Source of the DNA: Anaerozeibacter quisquiliarum
Lineage (GTDB): Bacteria; Bacillota; Clostridia; Christensenellales; Aristaeellaceae
Assembly: GCA_051162045.1 (NCBI GenBank)
Contig: JBISDI010000013.1
Strand: one strand, 5' to 3'
Length of the DNA: 64,000 nt
Part shown: piece by piece, positions 24,619 to 32,785 of the stretch
How the letters are laid out: every line of letters starts with the position of its first letter
Position numbering within the stretch: position 1 is the first letter of the stretch
Notes under the pieces: generated by a model
Database searches by the model: none
Told to the model about the DNA's origin: nothing
What the model saw: only the letters and a program-made list of their open reading frames with translations
Position numbers and translations under genes: made by a program

Positions 24619-25274
24619 TACACGCGCACCGCCTTTACGTATTCCTTCGCCAGTGTCGTAATCTTGTCCCATTCACCGGCTTCAATCCATTCCTTGTTCA
24701 CGATATTCCCGCCCACGCCCACGCCGATGGCGCCTGCGCGCAGGAAATCCGCCGCGTTTTTCTCGCTCACGCCCCCCACCGCCATTAACGGGATGTGGGA
24801 CAGCGGCGCCTTGACCGCCTTGATGTAGCCCGGACCCAGGCTGCCCGCGGGAAACACCTTCACCGCGTCCGCACCCGCCTCATGGGCGGCCGCGATCTCG
24901 CTGGGCGTCAGCGCGCCGGGGAAGGCCGCCATACCGAGGTCCTTGATCCCCCGGATGATGGCGGGGTTCGTATTGGGTGTGACGATGTACCGCGCGCCCG
25001 CGTCCGCGGCCATGCGCAACTGCTCCATGTCCATGACCGTGCCCGCGCCGGTCAACACTTCCCCGTCAAAATGCCGACCGACCGCCCGGATAGCCGCCGC
25101 CGTATCCTTCCAGGTCTCGGGTCTGGCCTGGTTGAAGGTCACCTCCATCAAACGCATGCCGCCCGCATGCAACGCCTCGGCCAGCCGGAGCATATGCTCC
25201 GGCTCAAGGCCGCGCACGATGACGATCACCCGGTCTTTCCCGACGCGCTCCATGACGTCTTTGACCATTGTCAT
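24618..25274 (-). CDS. eda: KDPG/KHG aldolase
   Basis: Splits 2-keto-3-deoxy-6-phosphogluconate into pyruvate and glyceraldehyde 3-phosphate. 218 residues, normal for the trimeric class I aldolases of this family. Motifs: VIVIVRGLE at the N-terminus, MRLMEVTFNQ with the catalytic glutamate (about residue 44), LTGAGTV, YIVTPNTNPAI, and DAVKVFPAG with the Schiff-base lysine (about residue 139), then MAVGGVS. AGGAG precedes the ATG at 25274. It is the first gene of a three-gene minus-strand unit with kdgK and the YhcH-like gene, framed by family B repeats on both sides. Confidence 0.93.
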   Translation of the reverse strand: MTMVKDVMERVGKDRVIVIVRGLEPEHMLRLAEALHAGGMRLMEVTFNQARPETWKDTAAAIRAVGRHFDGEVLTGAGTVMDMEQLRMAADAGARYIVTPNTNPAIIRGIKDLGMAAFPGALTPSEIAAAHEAGADAVKVFPAGSLGPGYIKAVKAPLSHIPLMAVGGVSEKNAADFLRAGAIGVGVGGNIVNKEWIEAGEWDKITTLAKEYVKAVRV

Positions 25275-25342
25275 TTTCTCCTTTCAAGCCCGGTGGCCCG
25301 CTCGGTACCGTGTGTCTTACCAATCGAAACCATTCATGCGTT

Positions 25343-25503
25343 CATCAGGCGAGCGGGTTTTTGTCCCGGCGTAGCCTTACAACGCAGGCGCAGCGGCGCT
25401 ACGCCGAGGCCTTCAGGCGACGCCGGGCCGGAACCTCAGCGCCGCCCGGTCGTTCGGCACCGCATACCGCATGATGCGGCGGGGGGAAAGGCGCCGCCTG
25501 ATG
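25343..25503. repeat. Dispersed inverted-repeat element, family B copy 2
   Basis: 161 nt with matching ends CATCAGGCG (25343-25351) and CGCCTGATG (25495-25503), a perfect 9-nt terminal inverted repeat. The right-hand third (CACCGCATACCGCATGATGCGGCG, 25457 onwards, then GGGAAAGGCGCCGCCTGATGG) matches copy 1 nearly base for base. It lies between the eda unit and the SDR gene. The flanking parts of 25275-25537 show no gene; the eda promoter should be here but was not recognised. Confidence 0.75.
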
Positions 25504-25537
25504 GGCGCAAAAACGGTTGAGATTGGTATCACAGGAA

Positions 25538-26305
25538 CTACAGGCACGTAAAGCCACCGTCGATTACAAGGGACGTGCCCGTCATAAAGGACGACTCGTC
25601 GCAGGCCAGGAACAGCGCCGCCTGCGCAACCTCCTCGGGTCGGGCGATCCGGCCCATGGGATATTTCTCCAGGGTCTTTTGCCAATCTTCGGGGTCAGCC
25701 TCCGCATGGGAGAACACATCCTTGTTCATCACGGTATTGTCCACCAGCGCCGGCGCCAGGCAGTTGGCGCGGATGCCGTCCATGGCATAATCCACGGCGA
25801 TGTTCTTGGTGAGGAACATGACGGCCGCCTTGGTGGCGTTGTAGACGCCCGTGCCGTACTGGGCGACCATGGCGGAGGCGGAAGAGGTGCTTACGATCGC
25901 GCCGCCGCCGTTTTTAATCATGTGCGGGATGCAGGCGCGGGCGGCCAGAAACTGGCCTTTGACGTTGATGTTGAACATAGCGTCGTACTGCTCGTCGGTG
26001 ACCTCGCCCACCTTGCAAAAGCAGTTGATGATGCCCGCGTTGTTCACCAAGATGTCGATCCTTCCATAGGCCTCGATGGCCGCGTCTACCATGCGCTCCA
26101 CGTCGGCCCTGTCAGCGATCTGCGTCGGCACGGCGATGGCTTCGCCGCCCGCCGCAAGAATGTCGTCCCGGGTCTGGCGGCAGTTGTTTTCCTGAAGCGA
26201 AGCGCAGACGACCTTGGCGCCTTCCGCGGCGAACAGAATCGCAATGGCGCGGCCGATTCCACTGCCGGCACCGGTTACGATGGCCACCTTGTCCTTGAGT
26301 CTCAT
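25538..26305 (-). CDS. Short-chain dehydrogenase/reductase, cassette 4
   Basis: NAD(P)-dependent oxidoreductase, 255 residues. Classical SDR motifs are all present: cofactor loop VTGAGSGIGRA (about 10-20), NNAGI (about 88), catalytic serine in IVSTSSASAM, and YNATK with the Tyr/Lys pair (about residues 154-158). The C-terminus FMTGTSLVIDGGFTCL is typical. Asp/Glu after the second strand is absent and there is VCASLQEN, so cofactor preference is unclear. It is the last gene of the minus-strand cassette 4, 29 nt after the SMP-30 gene, with GGGGAG before the ATG. A role in oxidising or reducing a sugar acid or cyclitol is inferred from the company it keeps. Confidence 0.9.
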   Translation of the reverse strand: MRLKDKVAIVTGAGSGIGRAIAILFAAEGAKVVCASLQENNCRQTRDDILAAGGEAIAVPTQIADRADVERMVDAAIEAYGRIDILVNNAGIINCFCKVGEVTDEQYDAMFNINVKGQFLAARACIPHMIKNGGGAIVSTSSASAMVAQYGTGVYNATKAAVMFLTKNIAVDYAMDGIRANCLAPALVDNTVMNKDVFSHAEADPEDWQKTLEKYPMGRIARPEEVAQAALFLACDESSFMTGTSLVIDGGFTCL

Positions 26306-26334
26306 AAGCAATCTCCCCTCTTCCCGGAGCCGCC

Positions 26335-27231
26335 TCAGGCCAGCCCCGCAATCCGCACGCGCACGGCGTAGAGCCAGATGCGGGCGGTGATGTACAAAGT
26401 CTTGAGGTCGCCGCCTCCGAAGGCGATGTTGGCGGGGCTGTATTCGCCCGGCATCCGGATTATACCCAGGTACCCGCCCAGCGCGTTGAAAACCTGTATG
26501 CCGCTGATTGTGGTCACATAGACGTTGCCCAGGCTGTCCACCTTCATGCCGTCCGCCTCGCCATATCGCTGGACAGGGGGCAGATTGGTGGCATTCTCGG
26601 GCAGGACGAGCTCGCAGAACACCCGGGGATCCGTCAGCGTTCCATCCGCGCCCACCGTATAAGCCCACACCCTGGCGGAGCCGGTGTCGTCGATGTATAG
26701 GGTTCCTCCATCCGGGGAGAATGCCAGACCGTTGGGTTTGAGGCTGTCCCGGGCGGCGATTTGGACGCGGCCGTCCGGCGCGCAGTAATAGGTCGCCTCC
26801 ACGGACTGCCCCCGCGGCCCATACCGGAAGATCGGATCGGTGACGTAGTACCCGCCCCCCGCGTCGCAGACGACGTCGTTGGTGGCCTGGAACGGCCGGC
26901 CTTCGTACCCGTCGGCGATCACCCGCACGAGCCTTCCCGTGTCGGGATCCAGCTCGTTGAGGCTGCCGGTGTCCATCTTGCAGATGGCCAGGTTTCCGTT
27001 CGGACACAGGCACATGCCATTGGCGTAGCCGGAGTTCTCCATCACGGTGGCAAACGTGCCGTCCTCCCGCAGCGCGTGAACCGTTTGCGCCAGCGGGTCG
27101 GTAAAAAAGAGCCGGGCGCGCCTCGCGTCCCAGACCGGGCCCTCCAGAAAGACAAACGGCGCATCGTTGACCTTTTCCACGGGAGAATCCGGCGCGACGA
27201 TCTCTGTCATATCCCGAGCGATGTCCTGCAT
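26335..27231 (-). CDS. SMP-30/gluconolactonase-family lactonase, cassette 4
   Basis: Six-bladed beta-propeller hydrolase that opens sugar lactones, using a divalent metal. 298 residues. Visible: FVFLEGPVWDARRARLFFTD with the metal-binding glutamate (about residue 30), YANGMCLCPNGNLAIC, QATNDVVCDAGGGYYVTDP (metal-site Asn), KPNGLAFSPDGGTLYIDDT (metal-site Asn and Asp) and GEADGMKVDSLGNVYVTT. These are the expected repeating strands and metal ligands. The ATG at 27231 has AAAGGAGAAAG upstream, and the gene lies 16 nt after the enolase-superfamily gene. The product would be an aldonic or aldaric acid for the rest of the cassette. Confidence 0.9.
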   Translation of the reverse strand: MQDIARDMTEIVAPDSPVEKVNDAPFVFLEGPVWDARRARLFFTDPLAQTVHALREDGTFATVMENSGYANGMCLCPNGNLAICKMDTGSLNELDPDTGRLVRVIADGYEGRPFQATNDVVCDAGGGYYVTDPIFRYGPRGQSVEATYYCAPDGRVQIAARDSLKPNGLAFSPDGGTLYIDDTGSARVWAYTVGADGTLTDPRVFCELVLPENATNLPPVQRYGEADGMKVDSLGNVYVTTISGIQVFNALGGYLGIIRMPGEYSPANIAFGGGDLKTLYITARIWLYAVRVRIAGLA

Positions 27232-27247
27232 GGGCTTTCTCCTTTCT

Positions 27248-28342
27248 CTATTGCGCCGCGTATTTTTCCATTCGCTCCATGTCCGGCTCCACGCCGAAGC
27301 CAGGTGCATCGGAAAGGAACAGGCTCCCATCCCTGTACTCCACGGGCGACCTCAAAATGTCCTCCTTAAGCAGCAGCGGGCCCACCAGTTCCGTGGTCAG
27401 CGTCAACTCAGGCAGGGCGCTGAACAGATGCGCGCTGGCGACCGTGCCCACGCCCAGCTCCAGGTTGCTGCCGGCAAAGGGCGTCTGTCCGGCGGCCTGG
27501 GCCACCGCGGCGATCTTCCGGGACAACAGAATGCCGCCATCCCGGGAGACCTTGATGTTGATGCGGTCCGCCGCCTCCAGGCGCGCCACGCGCATCACAT
27601 CCTTGGGGGTCAGGATGCATTCATCGGCCACGATGGGGATATCGGCATGGCTGCGCACAAATTTGAGGCCCTCCAGATCCCAGGCGGGCACGGGCTGCTC
27701 CACGTGGTCCGGCCTGTACTCGGCAAACCTCGAGATCATGGCGAGGGCTTCCTTGGGGTTCCATCCCTCGTTGCCGTCCAGTCGGATCACCGCCTCATCG
27801 CCCACAACGGCTCGGAGCGCCTTGAGGTTGGCAAGATCGGCCCGGGCGTCCGTCCCCACCTTCAGCTTGAAGTCCCGATATCCCTCGGTCGCCTTTTCGC
27901 CGGCCTCCCGGGTGATGTCCTCGGGGGATTTGGCGCTGAGCACCCAGCAGACGCGCAGTACCCTGGCTCCGCCGCCCAACATCTTGTAAACGGGCAGGCC
28001 GTAGATCTTGCCGGCCAGGTCGTGCAGCGCGAAATCCACCGCGCACTTGGCATAGCGGGAGCCCTTGACGGCGCCCGCGAGCCTGGCCATCAGCGAGGCG
28101 ATGTCGGTGGGATCCTGGCCGAGGAGCAGAGGTTTGAAGTAATGCCGGATGACGAAGGCCACGTCCGCCTGACTGCCCTCGTCGTAGATCGGAATGGTAG
28201 AGGCTTCGCCCCAGCCGCTTACGCCTTCGCCGACGACTTCCACCAGCACAAAATCCGCGGTGCTCCGGACGCCATAGGACGCCTTGAATACGTGCAGCAG
28301 CGGAACGCGGACGGGATATACCCTGACGTCAGTGATCTTCAT
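27248..28342 (-). CDS. Enolase-superfamily enzyme, muconate-lactonizing/epimerase subgroup, cassette 4
   Basis: 364 residues. The reaction starts with removal of a proton next to a carboxylate. Seen: N-terminal capping domain with LLHVFKASYGVRSTADFVLVEV, then the barrel with the KxK pair FKLKVGTD (about residue 165), metal ligands LDGNEGW (about 193), EQPV (about 220) and ADECI (about 245), and the opposite lysine in INIKVSRDGG (about 268). Lysines on both faces place it in the MLE/dipeptide-epimerase/racemase subgroup rather than the mandelate-racemase or dehydratase groups. Candidate activities are amino-acid or dipeptide epimerase or cycloisomerase; the lactonase and RidA neighbours do not settle it. 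Its start lies inside the end of the creatininase gene. Confidence 0.9.
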   Translation of the reverse strand: MKITDVRVYPVRVPLLHVFKASYGVRSTADFVLVEVVGEGVSGWGEASTIPIYDEGSQADVAFVIRHYFKPLLLGQDPTDIASLMARLAGAVKGSRYAKCAVDFALHDLAGKIYGLPVYKMLGGGARVLRVCWVLSAKSPEDITREAGEKATEGYRDFKLKVGTDARADLANLKALRAVVGDEAVIRLDGNEGWNPKEALAMISRFAEYRPDHVEQPVPAWDLEGLKFVRSHADIPIVADECILTPKDVMRVARLEAADRINIKVSRDGGILLSRKIAAVAQAAGQTPFAGSNLELGVGTVASAHLFSALPELTLTTELVGPLLLKEDILRSPVEYRDGSLFLSDAPGFGVEPDMERMEKYAAQ

Positions 28343-29114
28343 CGAGCAATTCCCCTTTCTGTATCTGCGCGACGAGTTCGGCAGCTTTGCCGACGACGGC
28401 GTCGTAGATGGTTTTCCCAAACTCCGGGGTGGCGCTTCGCGGATCCCCGATATGGCCCTGCTTGGAGAGCTGATCGTAGGGAACGTACATGGTGATCTTG
28501 TTGGCCGCGAACATGGCGGGGCTCCAGAAGCGCCCGCCTTTGAGGTTGTTGGCCGGGGGCAGCTTGTCCGGGCGGACGTTGGCCGGCGCGAGGTACAGCT
28601 GCAGGGACGTCTCCATCTCGCACGCGTGGCTGATGCCGCCGAACTCGGACTTCCGGTGTCTGGCCACCTCCTCGCCGATCAGGCTCCAATAGGTGAGCAG
28701 CGCGAAGGTGCCGCCGTATTTGTAGGCCGCCTTTGTCAGCGCCTCGTTGGCGGCCACCGCGTTTCCGCCATGACTGTTGACGGCCAGCACCTTGCGTACG
28801 CCGGAGCGGGCGAGGCCGTCCAGCACGTCGAACATCAGGGCGGCCATGGTCTCGTGCCTGAGCGTCAGGGACCCGCAAAACTTCATGTGGTGCTCGGAGA
28901 TCCCGCACCAAATGCACGGGAGCATGGCGCAGGGCACCTGGGAAGCGGCTACAATGCCCTCGCACAGCTTTGTTGCGATGAGCATGTCGGTATTCAGGGC
29001 CAGGTGTGGGCCGTGCTGTTCATAGGCCCCCACCGGGATCAGAACGACCGGGTCCTGCCGGACGAGCTCCTCGAGCTCGTTTGTCGTATAGTCGCCCCAA
29101 TAAAGCTGCTTCAT
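28329..29114 (-). CDS. Creatininase-family metal-dependent amidohydrolase, cassette 4
   Basis: 261 residues, normal for the family. Metal-site motifs are clear: VGAYEQHGPHLALNTDM (Glu, His, Asp, about residues 28-44), CGSLTLRHETM, VNSHGGNAVAANEA (about 113) and HACEMETSLQLY with the metal-binding glutamate (about 163). Members hydrolyse cyclic or linear amides such as creatinine; one has been assigned a ring-opening role on a keto-inositol. AGGAGG precedes the ATG, and 14 nt at its end overlap the enolase-superfamily gene, so the two products are made together. In this setting it may open a lactam, cyclic ketone or similar ring produced by the SDR or epimerase. Confidence 0.9.
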   Translation of the reverse strand: MKQLYWGDYTTNELEELVRQDPVVLIPVGAYEQHGPHLALNTDMLIATKLCEGIVAASQVPCAMLPCIWCGISEHHMKFCGSLTLRHETMAALMFDVLDGLARSGVRKVLAVNSHGGNAVAANEALTKAAYKYGGTFALLTYWSLIGEEVARHRKSEFGGISHACEMETSLQLYLAPANVRPDKLPPANNLKGGRFWSPAMFAANKITMYVPYDQLSKQGHIGDPRSATPEFGKTIYDAVVGKAAELVAQIQKGELLDEDH

Positions 29115-29126
29115 TTCCAGTCCTCC

Positions 29127-29582
29127 TCAGACCTCAAAAATGCCTTCCACCTCCACCGGCGTATCCAGGGGGAGCACATTCTGGCCGATGGCGGAGCGGG
29201 CGTGCCGCCCGTTTTCGCCAAACACCCGTGTCATAAGATCAGACGCACCGTTGATTACCTTGGGCTGATCCACAAAATCGGGGGTGCAGGCGACATATCC
29301 GTTGATTTTGACAACCGATTTCACCAGGTCCAGGCTGCCCAGGTGCGCCCGCAGAATCGCCAGTATGTTGAGGCCCGCGATGCGGGCGGCCTGATAACCT
29401 TCGTCGACCGTCAGCTCGCGCCCCAATTTCCCTTCATAGACAAGCGCTCCATCCCGGATGGCCGCTTGCCCGGAAACGTAGAGCAGGTTGCCCGCGCGCT
29501 TTACGGGCACGTACATGGCAATGGGGGGCACCGGCTCGGGAAGTTTCAGATTCATGGCGTCCAACATTTGTTCAGCAGTCAT
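29127..29582 (-). CDS. RidA/YjgF-family protein, cassette 4
   Basis: 151 residues, somewhat longer than the 125-130 of the archetype and closer to the YjgH/Rid6-7 type branches. The fold motifs are visible: LLYVSGQAAIRDGALVYEGKLG, QAARIAGLNILAILRAHLGSLD, and VKINGYVACTPDF. The C-terminal arginine-containing motif of archetypal RidA is not evident (the stretch here is HARSAIGQNVLPLDTPVEVEGIFEV), so imine-deaminase activity is uncertain. Such proteins handle reactive enamines/imines made from amino acids, which points to a nitrogen-containing intermediate in the cassette 4 pathway. GAGGAAA precedes the ATG; the gene sits 12 nt upstream of the creatininase-family gene. Confidence 0.88.
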   Translation of the reverse strand: MTAEQMLDAMNLKLPEPVPPIAMYVPVKRAGNLLYVSGQAAIRDGALVYEGKLGRELTVDEGYQAARIAGLNILAILRAHLGSLDLVKSVVKINGYVACTPDFVDQPKVINGASDLMTRVFGENGRHARSAIGQNVLPLDTPVEVEGIFEV

Positions 29583-29594
29583 TTTCTATTTCCT

Positions 29595-30437
29595 CTATTC
29601 CTTCACGGCGCCCATTGTCAGGCCGCGAATGATGTATTTTTTCATAATCAGCGCAAAGAGGATCGGCGCCGCGGACCCCACCACCGAGGCGGCGGAGAGT
29701 TCGCCCCACAGGATCCGTTTGGAGCCGAAAAACGACGTCAGGTGGATGGTGAACGTCTTTGCACTGCGCTGCGTAAGGATCGATGCAAAGAAGAACTCGT
29801 TCCAGGTGAAGATGAACACGAGAATTGCCGTGGCCACTAAGCCGCCGCTGGCGATGGGTACGGCAAAGCGGATAAACGCACCGAAGTAGGACACGCCGTC
29901 CACCATGGCCGCCTCTTCGATCTCCTTGGGGACGTCCTCGAAGAAGCTCCGGCTGAGCCATGTGGCCAGCGCCAGGTTGGAGAAGGTGTATACGCAGACC
30001 ATCCCCAGGAAGTTGTCGATGAGCTTCAGCCCGACCATCATCAGGTAGATGGGCACGGCGAACGTCACGGCCGGCGCCATGCGCGTCGTGAGGATCATAA
30101 AAAACCAGCTGTTCTTCCGCTTCATCCTGAGGCGTGTAAAAGCGTAGCCCGCCATGCTGCCGAAGGGGACCGTCACCAGAACCGTCAGCACGCTGATTGT
30201 GGCGCTGTTCAGAAGGTAATGGGGGAACTTGTCCTTGACCAGCACGGTCTTGTAATTCTCCAGCGTGGGCTTGAAAAAGCCCAAAAGTTCCGTGGAAAAC
30301 ACATCCGCGGGCGGCTTGAAGGAGGTGGTCAGCAGCCAGTACAGCGGAAACAGGCACACAACCGCGAAGAAGACGAGGACGAGATGGCGGACGCCCGCGC
30401 TCACCCTTTTCATGATCCAGCCGGATGTGACTTTCAT
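29595..30437 (-). CDS. Carbohydrate ABC transporter permease (MalG-like), cassette 4
   Basis: 280 residues with six membrane segments, typical of MalG-type subunits. The conserved cytoplasmic EAA loop is visible as EIEEAAMVDGVSYFGAFIRFAVPI (about residues 170-193), where the transport ATPase docks. The C-terminal end YIIRGLTMGAVKE is the usual one. Its start overlaps the end of the MalF-like gene by 4 nt, so translation is coupled. No ATPase gene is present in the cassette; such systems commonly share a MsmX/MsmK-type ATPase encoded elsewhere. Confidence 0.92.
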   Translation of the reverse strand: MKVTSGWIMKRVSAGVRHLVLVFFAVVCLFPLYWLLTTSFKPPADVFSTELLGFFKPTLENYKTVLVKDKFPHYLLNSATISVLTVLVTVPFGSMAGYAFTRLRMKRKNSWFFMILTTRMAPAVTFAVPIYLMMVGLKLIDNFLGMVCVYTFSNLALATWLSRSFFEDVPKEIEEAAMVDGVSYFGAFIRFAVPIASGGLVATAILVFIFTWNEFFFASILTQRSAKTFTIHLTSFFGSKRILWGELSAASVVGSAAPILFALIMKKYIIRGLTMGAVKE

Positions 30438-31312
30438 GCTTTTGCCTCCTCTGCCTGGAAGATCTTCGCCTTGTCCAGGACGAACTTGATGAGGAACATA
30501 ATGAAGTACAGCGTAAAAATCCCCAGCGCCGAGGCGTAGCCCATCTCAAACCAGCTGAATCCCACCTTTGAAATGTAGATGTTCAGCGTTTCCGAGGACG
30601 TGCCGGGGCCGCCCGTGGTCAGCAGCTGAATCACCTCGTAAGCCTTGAGGGCGTCCATGGTGCGAAGCATAATTACGATGATCGCAAATTTCCTGAGGAG
30701 GGGCAGCGTGATATGCCGGAAAATCTGAAAACGGTTGGCGCCGTCTATCATGCCGGCTTCGTACAGGGACTCCGGCTGGGCTTCCAGGCCCGCCAGCAGC
30801 ACCAGGATCGCCAGCGGCGTGCCAAGCCACACGTCCACCGCCATGCAGGAATACAGCGAGATGGCGGGGTTGCCCAGAAAATCCATGCTGGCCGCGTTAA
30901 AGGAATTCAGAATGTGGTTGATGATCCCGAAGTTGTAGTTGTACATGAATTTGAAGTTCAACGCGGTGATCGTGGGCGCGATGACCATGGGCATCAGGTA
31001 AATGATGCGATAGGTGTTGCGCAGCTTGTCCACCTTGTTGAGGAGAACCGCGATCATGAGGCCAATACCGCAGCTGAGCGTCACGCTCAACAGGACGAAG
31101 ACCGCCGTCCTGCCCAGCGCCTCCCAGAACCGAACCTCCGTAACCATGTGAATGTAGTTGTCAAACCAGATAAACGCCCTGGGGTCGGTGCTGGTCATGT
31201 TGTAGGAAGTCAGGCTGTTGATGATGGCCTGCAGCGTGGGGTAAACCCCCATGAACAGAAAGATCAGGAGCGCAGGGAGCGTCATCAGCCGCATGAACTT
31301 TTTCTCTTGCAT
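30434..31312 (-). CDS. Carbohydrate ABC transporter permease (MalF-like), cassette 4
   Basis: 292 residues, six membrane segments. The ATG at 31312 is preferred because AAGGAGG lies 8-9 nt upstream. The EAA loop is SLYEAGMIDGANRFQIFRHI (about residues 190-210), and the N-terminus FMRLMTLPALLIFLFMGVYP is typical of the first segment. Pairs with the MalG-like subunit to form the channel. Between this gene and the upstream binding-protein gene lies a strong stem-loop (31344-31379). Confidence 0.92.
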   Translation of the reverse strand: MQEKKFMRLMTLPALLIFLFMGVYPTLQAIINSLTSYNMTSTDPRAFIWFDNYIHMVTEVRFWEALGRTAVFVLLSVTLSCGIGLMIAVLLNKVDKLRNTYRIIYLMPMVIAPTITALNFKFMYNYNFGIINHILNSFNAASMDFLGNPAISLYSCMAVDVWLGTPLAILVLLAGLEAQPESLYEAGMIDGANRFQIFRHITLPLLRKFAIIVIMLRTMDALKAYEVIQLLTTGGPGTSSETLNIYISKVGFSWFEMGYASALGIFTLYFIMFLIKFVLDKAKIFQAEEAKA

Positions 31313-31343
31313 CGTATAGCCTCCTTGCGGGCCGTAAAATGGC

Positions 31344-31379
31344 TTTCGGGTACCCCGCATGAGGGCAAGGTACCCGAAA
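31344..31379 (-). terminator. Intercistronic stem-loop after binding protein, cassette 4
   Basis: TTTCGGGTACC (31344-31354) and GGTACCCGAAA (31369-31379) pair perfectly over 11 bp around a 14-nt loop, 23 nt downstream of the binding-protein stop as read on the minus strand. Read-through would lead into the permease genes. Confidence 0.75.
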
Positions 31380-31402
31380 ACGAAAACGCCGATGTGCGGG
31401 CG

Positions 31403-32704
31403 CTATTTCTTCACAACGCCTTCGATGTCGGCCTGAGCGCCGGCCAAAGCCTGCTCAACGGTAGCCTTCCCGGCGATGGCCAGGGAAATCTGCTGTTGGA
31501 AGGCGGCGCCCACCTTCTCAAAGAGCGTGGTCTTGGGCCAGTAAGAGGCGTCGATGGACTTGAAAATGTCCGGCAGCTGATTCGTGAAGAAGCTGATGCT
31601 TGCTGTCTTTTCCTTGTATGCGTCGGTTTCGTAGATGCGCATGTCCGGGAAGTCGAAGCGGATGCTCTGGGCCGCTTCCTCCTGGATGACATCCAGGCTG
31701 TTGCGCCACTGGAGGAACAGCCAGGCCGCTTCCTTGTTGCGGGAGAAGGCGCTGATGCCCAGGCCCTCACCGTACATCCACTGGGCGTAGTGGTCGGGGC
31801 CGGAGATCACGGCGCAACCCACTTTATCGGCGACAGTCGAGACTTCGGCGCTTGAAAACACGCTCACGAAGCCGTTCATGTCAAAGCACATGGCCGCCTT
31901 GCCGGCGCGGAAGATCTCGGACATGGTATCCCAACCCATGGCAGCCGCGTCCTCCGGGCCGTATTCCTGCATCAATGTGACAAAGTCGGCGACGCCGGCG
32001 GTCATTTCCGGGGTATTGACGGTCACGTTGCCCTGATCGTCCAGTACGCGGCCGCCGTAGGCCCAGGCGATGCCCGCGGAAGTCCCGAAGGAACCGCTGG
32101 AGGAATCGCCCCTTGCGACAAAGGCATAGACATCCGGCTCGTTGGCCTTGATAACCTTCGCCGCTTCCAGCACATCCGCCATTGTCTTGGGCGCGGCGAT
32201 GCCGTGCTTTTCAAAGAGGTCGGTGCGGTACATCAGCACGCCGCCGGTGCAGGACACGCAGATGGAATACAGCTTGCCGTCACTGCCGCGGAACATGCCC
32301 AGAGCGTTCTCCGGGATGTTGGGAAGGGAGTTCCAGTCCGCGTCGGACTTGGTCTGGTTGTAGTCGTCCAGCGACTCCAGCCAGCCGGCGTTGATGTATT
32401 CGGGCATGTACCAGAACTGGGTCGCCACAACATCGTAGTTGCCCTGTTGCGCGTTGCAGTCGAGGATGAACTTGTTGCGCATCGTGGCTTCGTCGTAAAT
32501 CTCGATGTTCAGGGTAATGCCGGTAGCCTCTTCAAAGTCGCTCTTGAATTCGGTGATGGCGGAGGTCTCGTAGCCAGTCTTGAGCAGGATGTTCAACTCG
32601 GTGCCCGAATAAGCCTTCCGGGGATCGGAGTCGGTCGCAAAGGCACAGGAGGGAATGAGCAGCACAGCCAACAGCACAGCCAGGTTTCGCATAATCCTCT
32701 TCAT
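31403..32704 (-). CDS. Extracellular solute-binding protein (family 1), cassette 4
   Basis: 433 residues; receptor for the MalFG-type importer. The signal peptide MKRIMRNLAVLLAVLLIPSCAFATD ends with IPSC, which may act as a lipobox although Pro at -2 is unusual. Family 1 features: LNILLKTGYETSAITEFKSDFEEATGITLN at the start, AGWLESLDDYN, GGVLMYRTDLFEKHGI, and MCFDMNGFVSVF near residue 280. GGGAGGAA precedes the ATG. The gene follows the regulator gene by about 80 nt, and a stem-loop downstream separates it from the permeases. Family 1 proteins bind oligosaccharides, polyols or sugar derivatives; the ligand here is unknown. Confidence 0.92.
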   Translation of the reverse strand: MKRIMRNLAVLLAVLLIPSCAFATDSDPRKAYSGTELNILLKTGYETSAITEFKSDFEEATGITLNIEIYDEATMRNKFILDCNAQQGNYDVVATQFWYMPEYINAGWLESLDDYNQTKSDADWNSLPNIPENALGMFRGSDGKLYSICVSCTGGVLMYRTDLFEKHGIAAPKTMADVLEAAKVIKANEPDVYAFVARGDSSSGSFGTSAGIAWAYGGRVLDDQGNVTVNTPEMTAGVADFVTLMQEYGPEDAAAMGWDTMSEIFRAGKAAMCFDMNGFVSVFSSAEVSTVADKVGCAVISGPDHYAQWMYGEGLGISAFSRNKEAAWLFLQWRNSLDVIQEEAAQSIRFDFPDMRIYETDAYKEKTASISFFTNQLPDIFKSIDASYWPKTTLFEKVGAAFQQQISLAIAGKATVEQALAGAQADIEGVVKK

Positions 32705-32785
32705 CTTGGTTCCTCCCTTTCGAGTATACAACTCAAGCCGACGCAAATGCGCGCTATCTGCGCCAGCGTTGATCCGCACTGGTTT

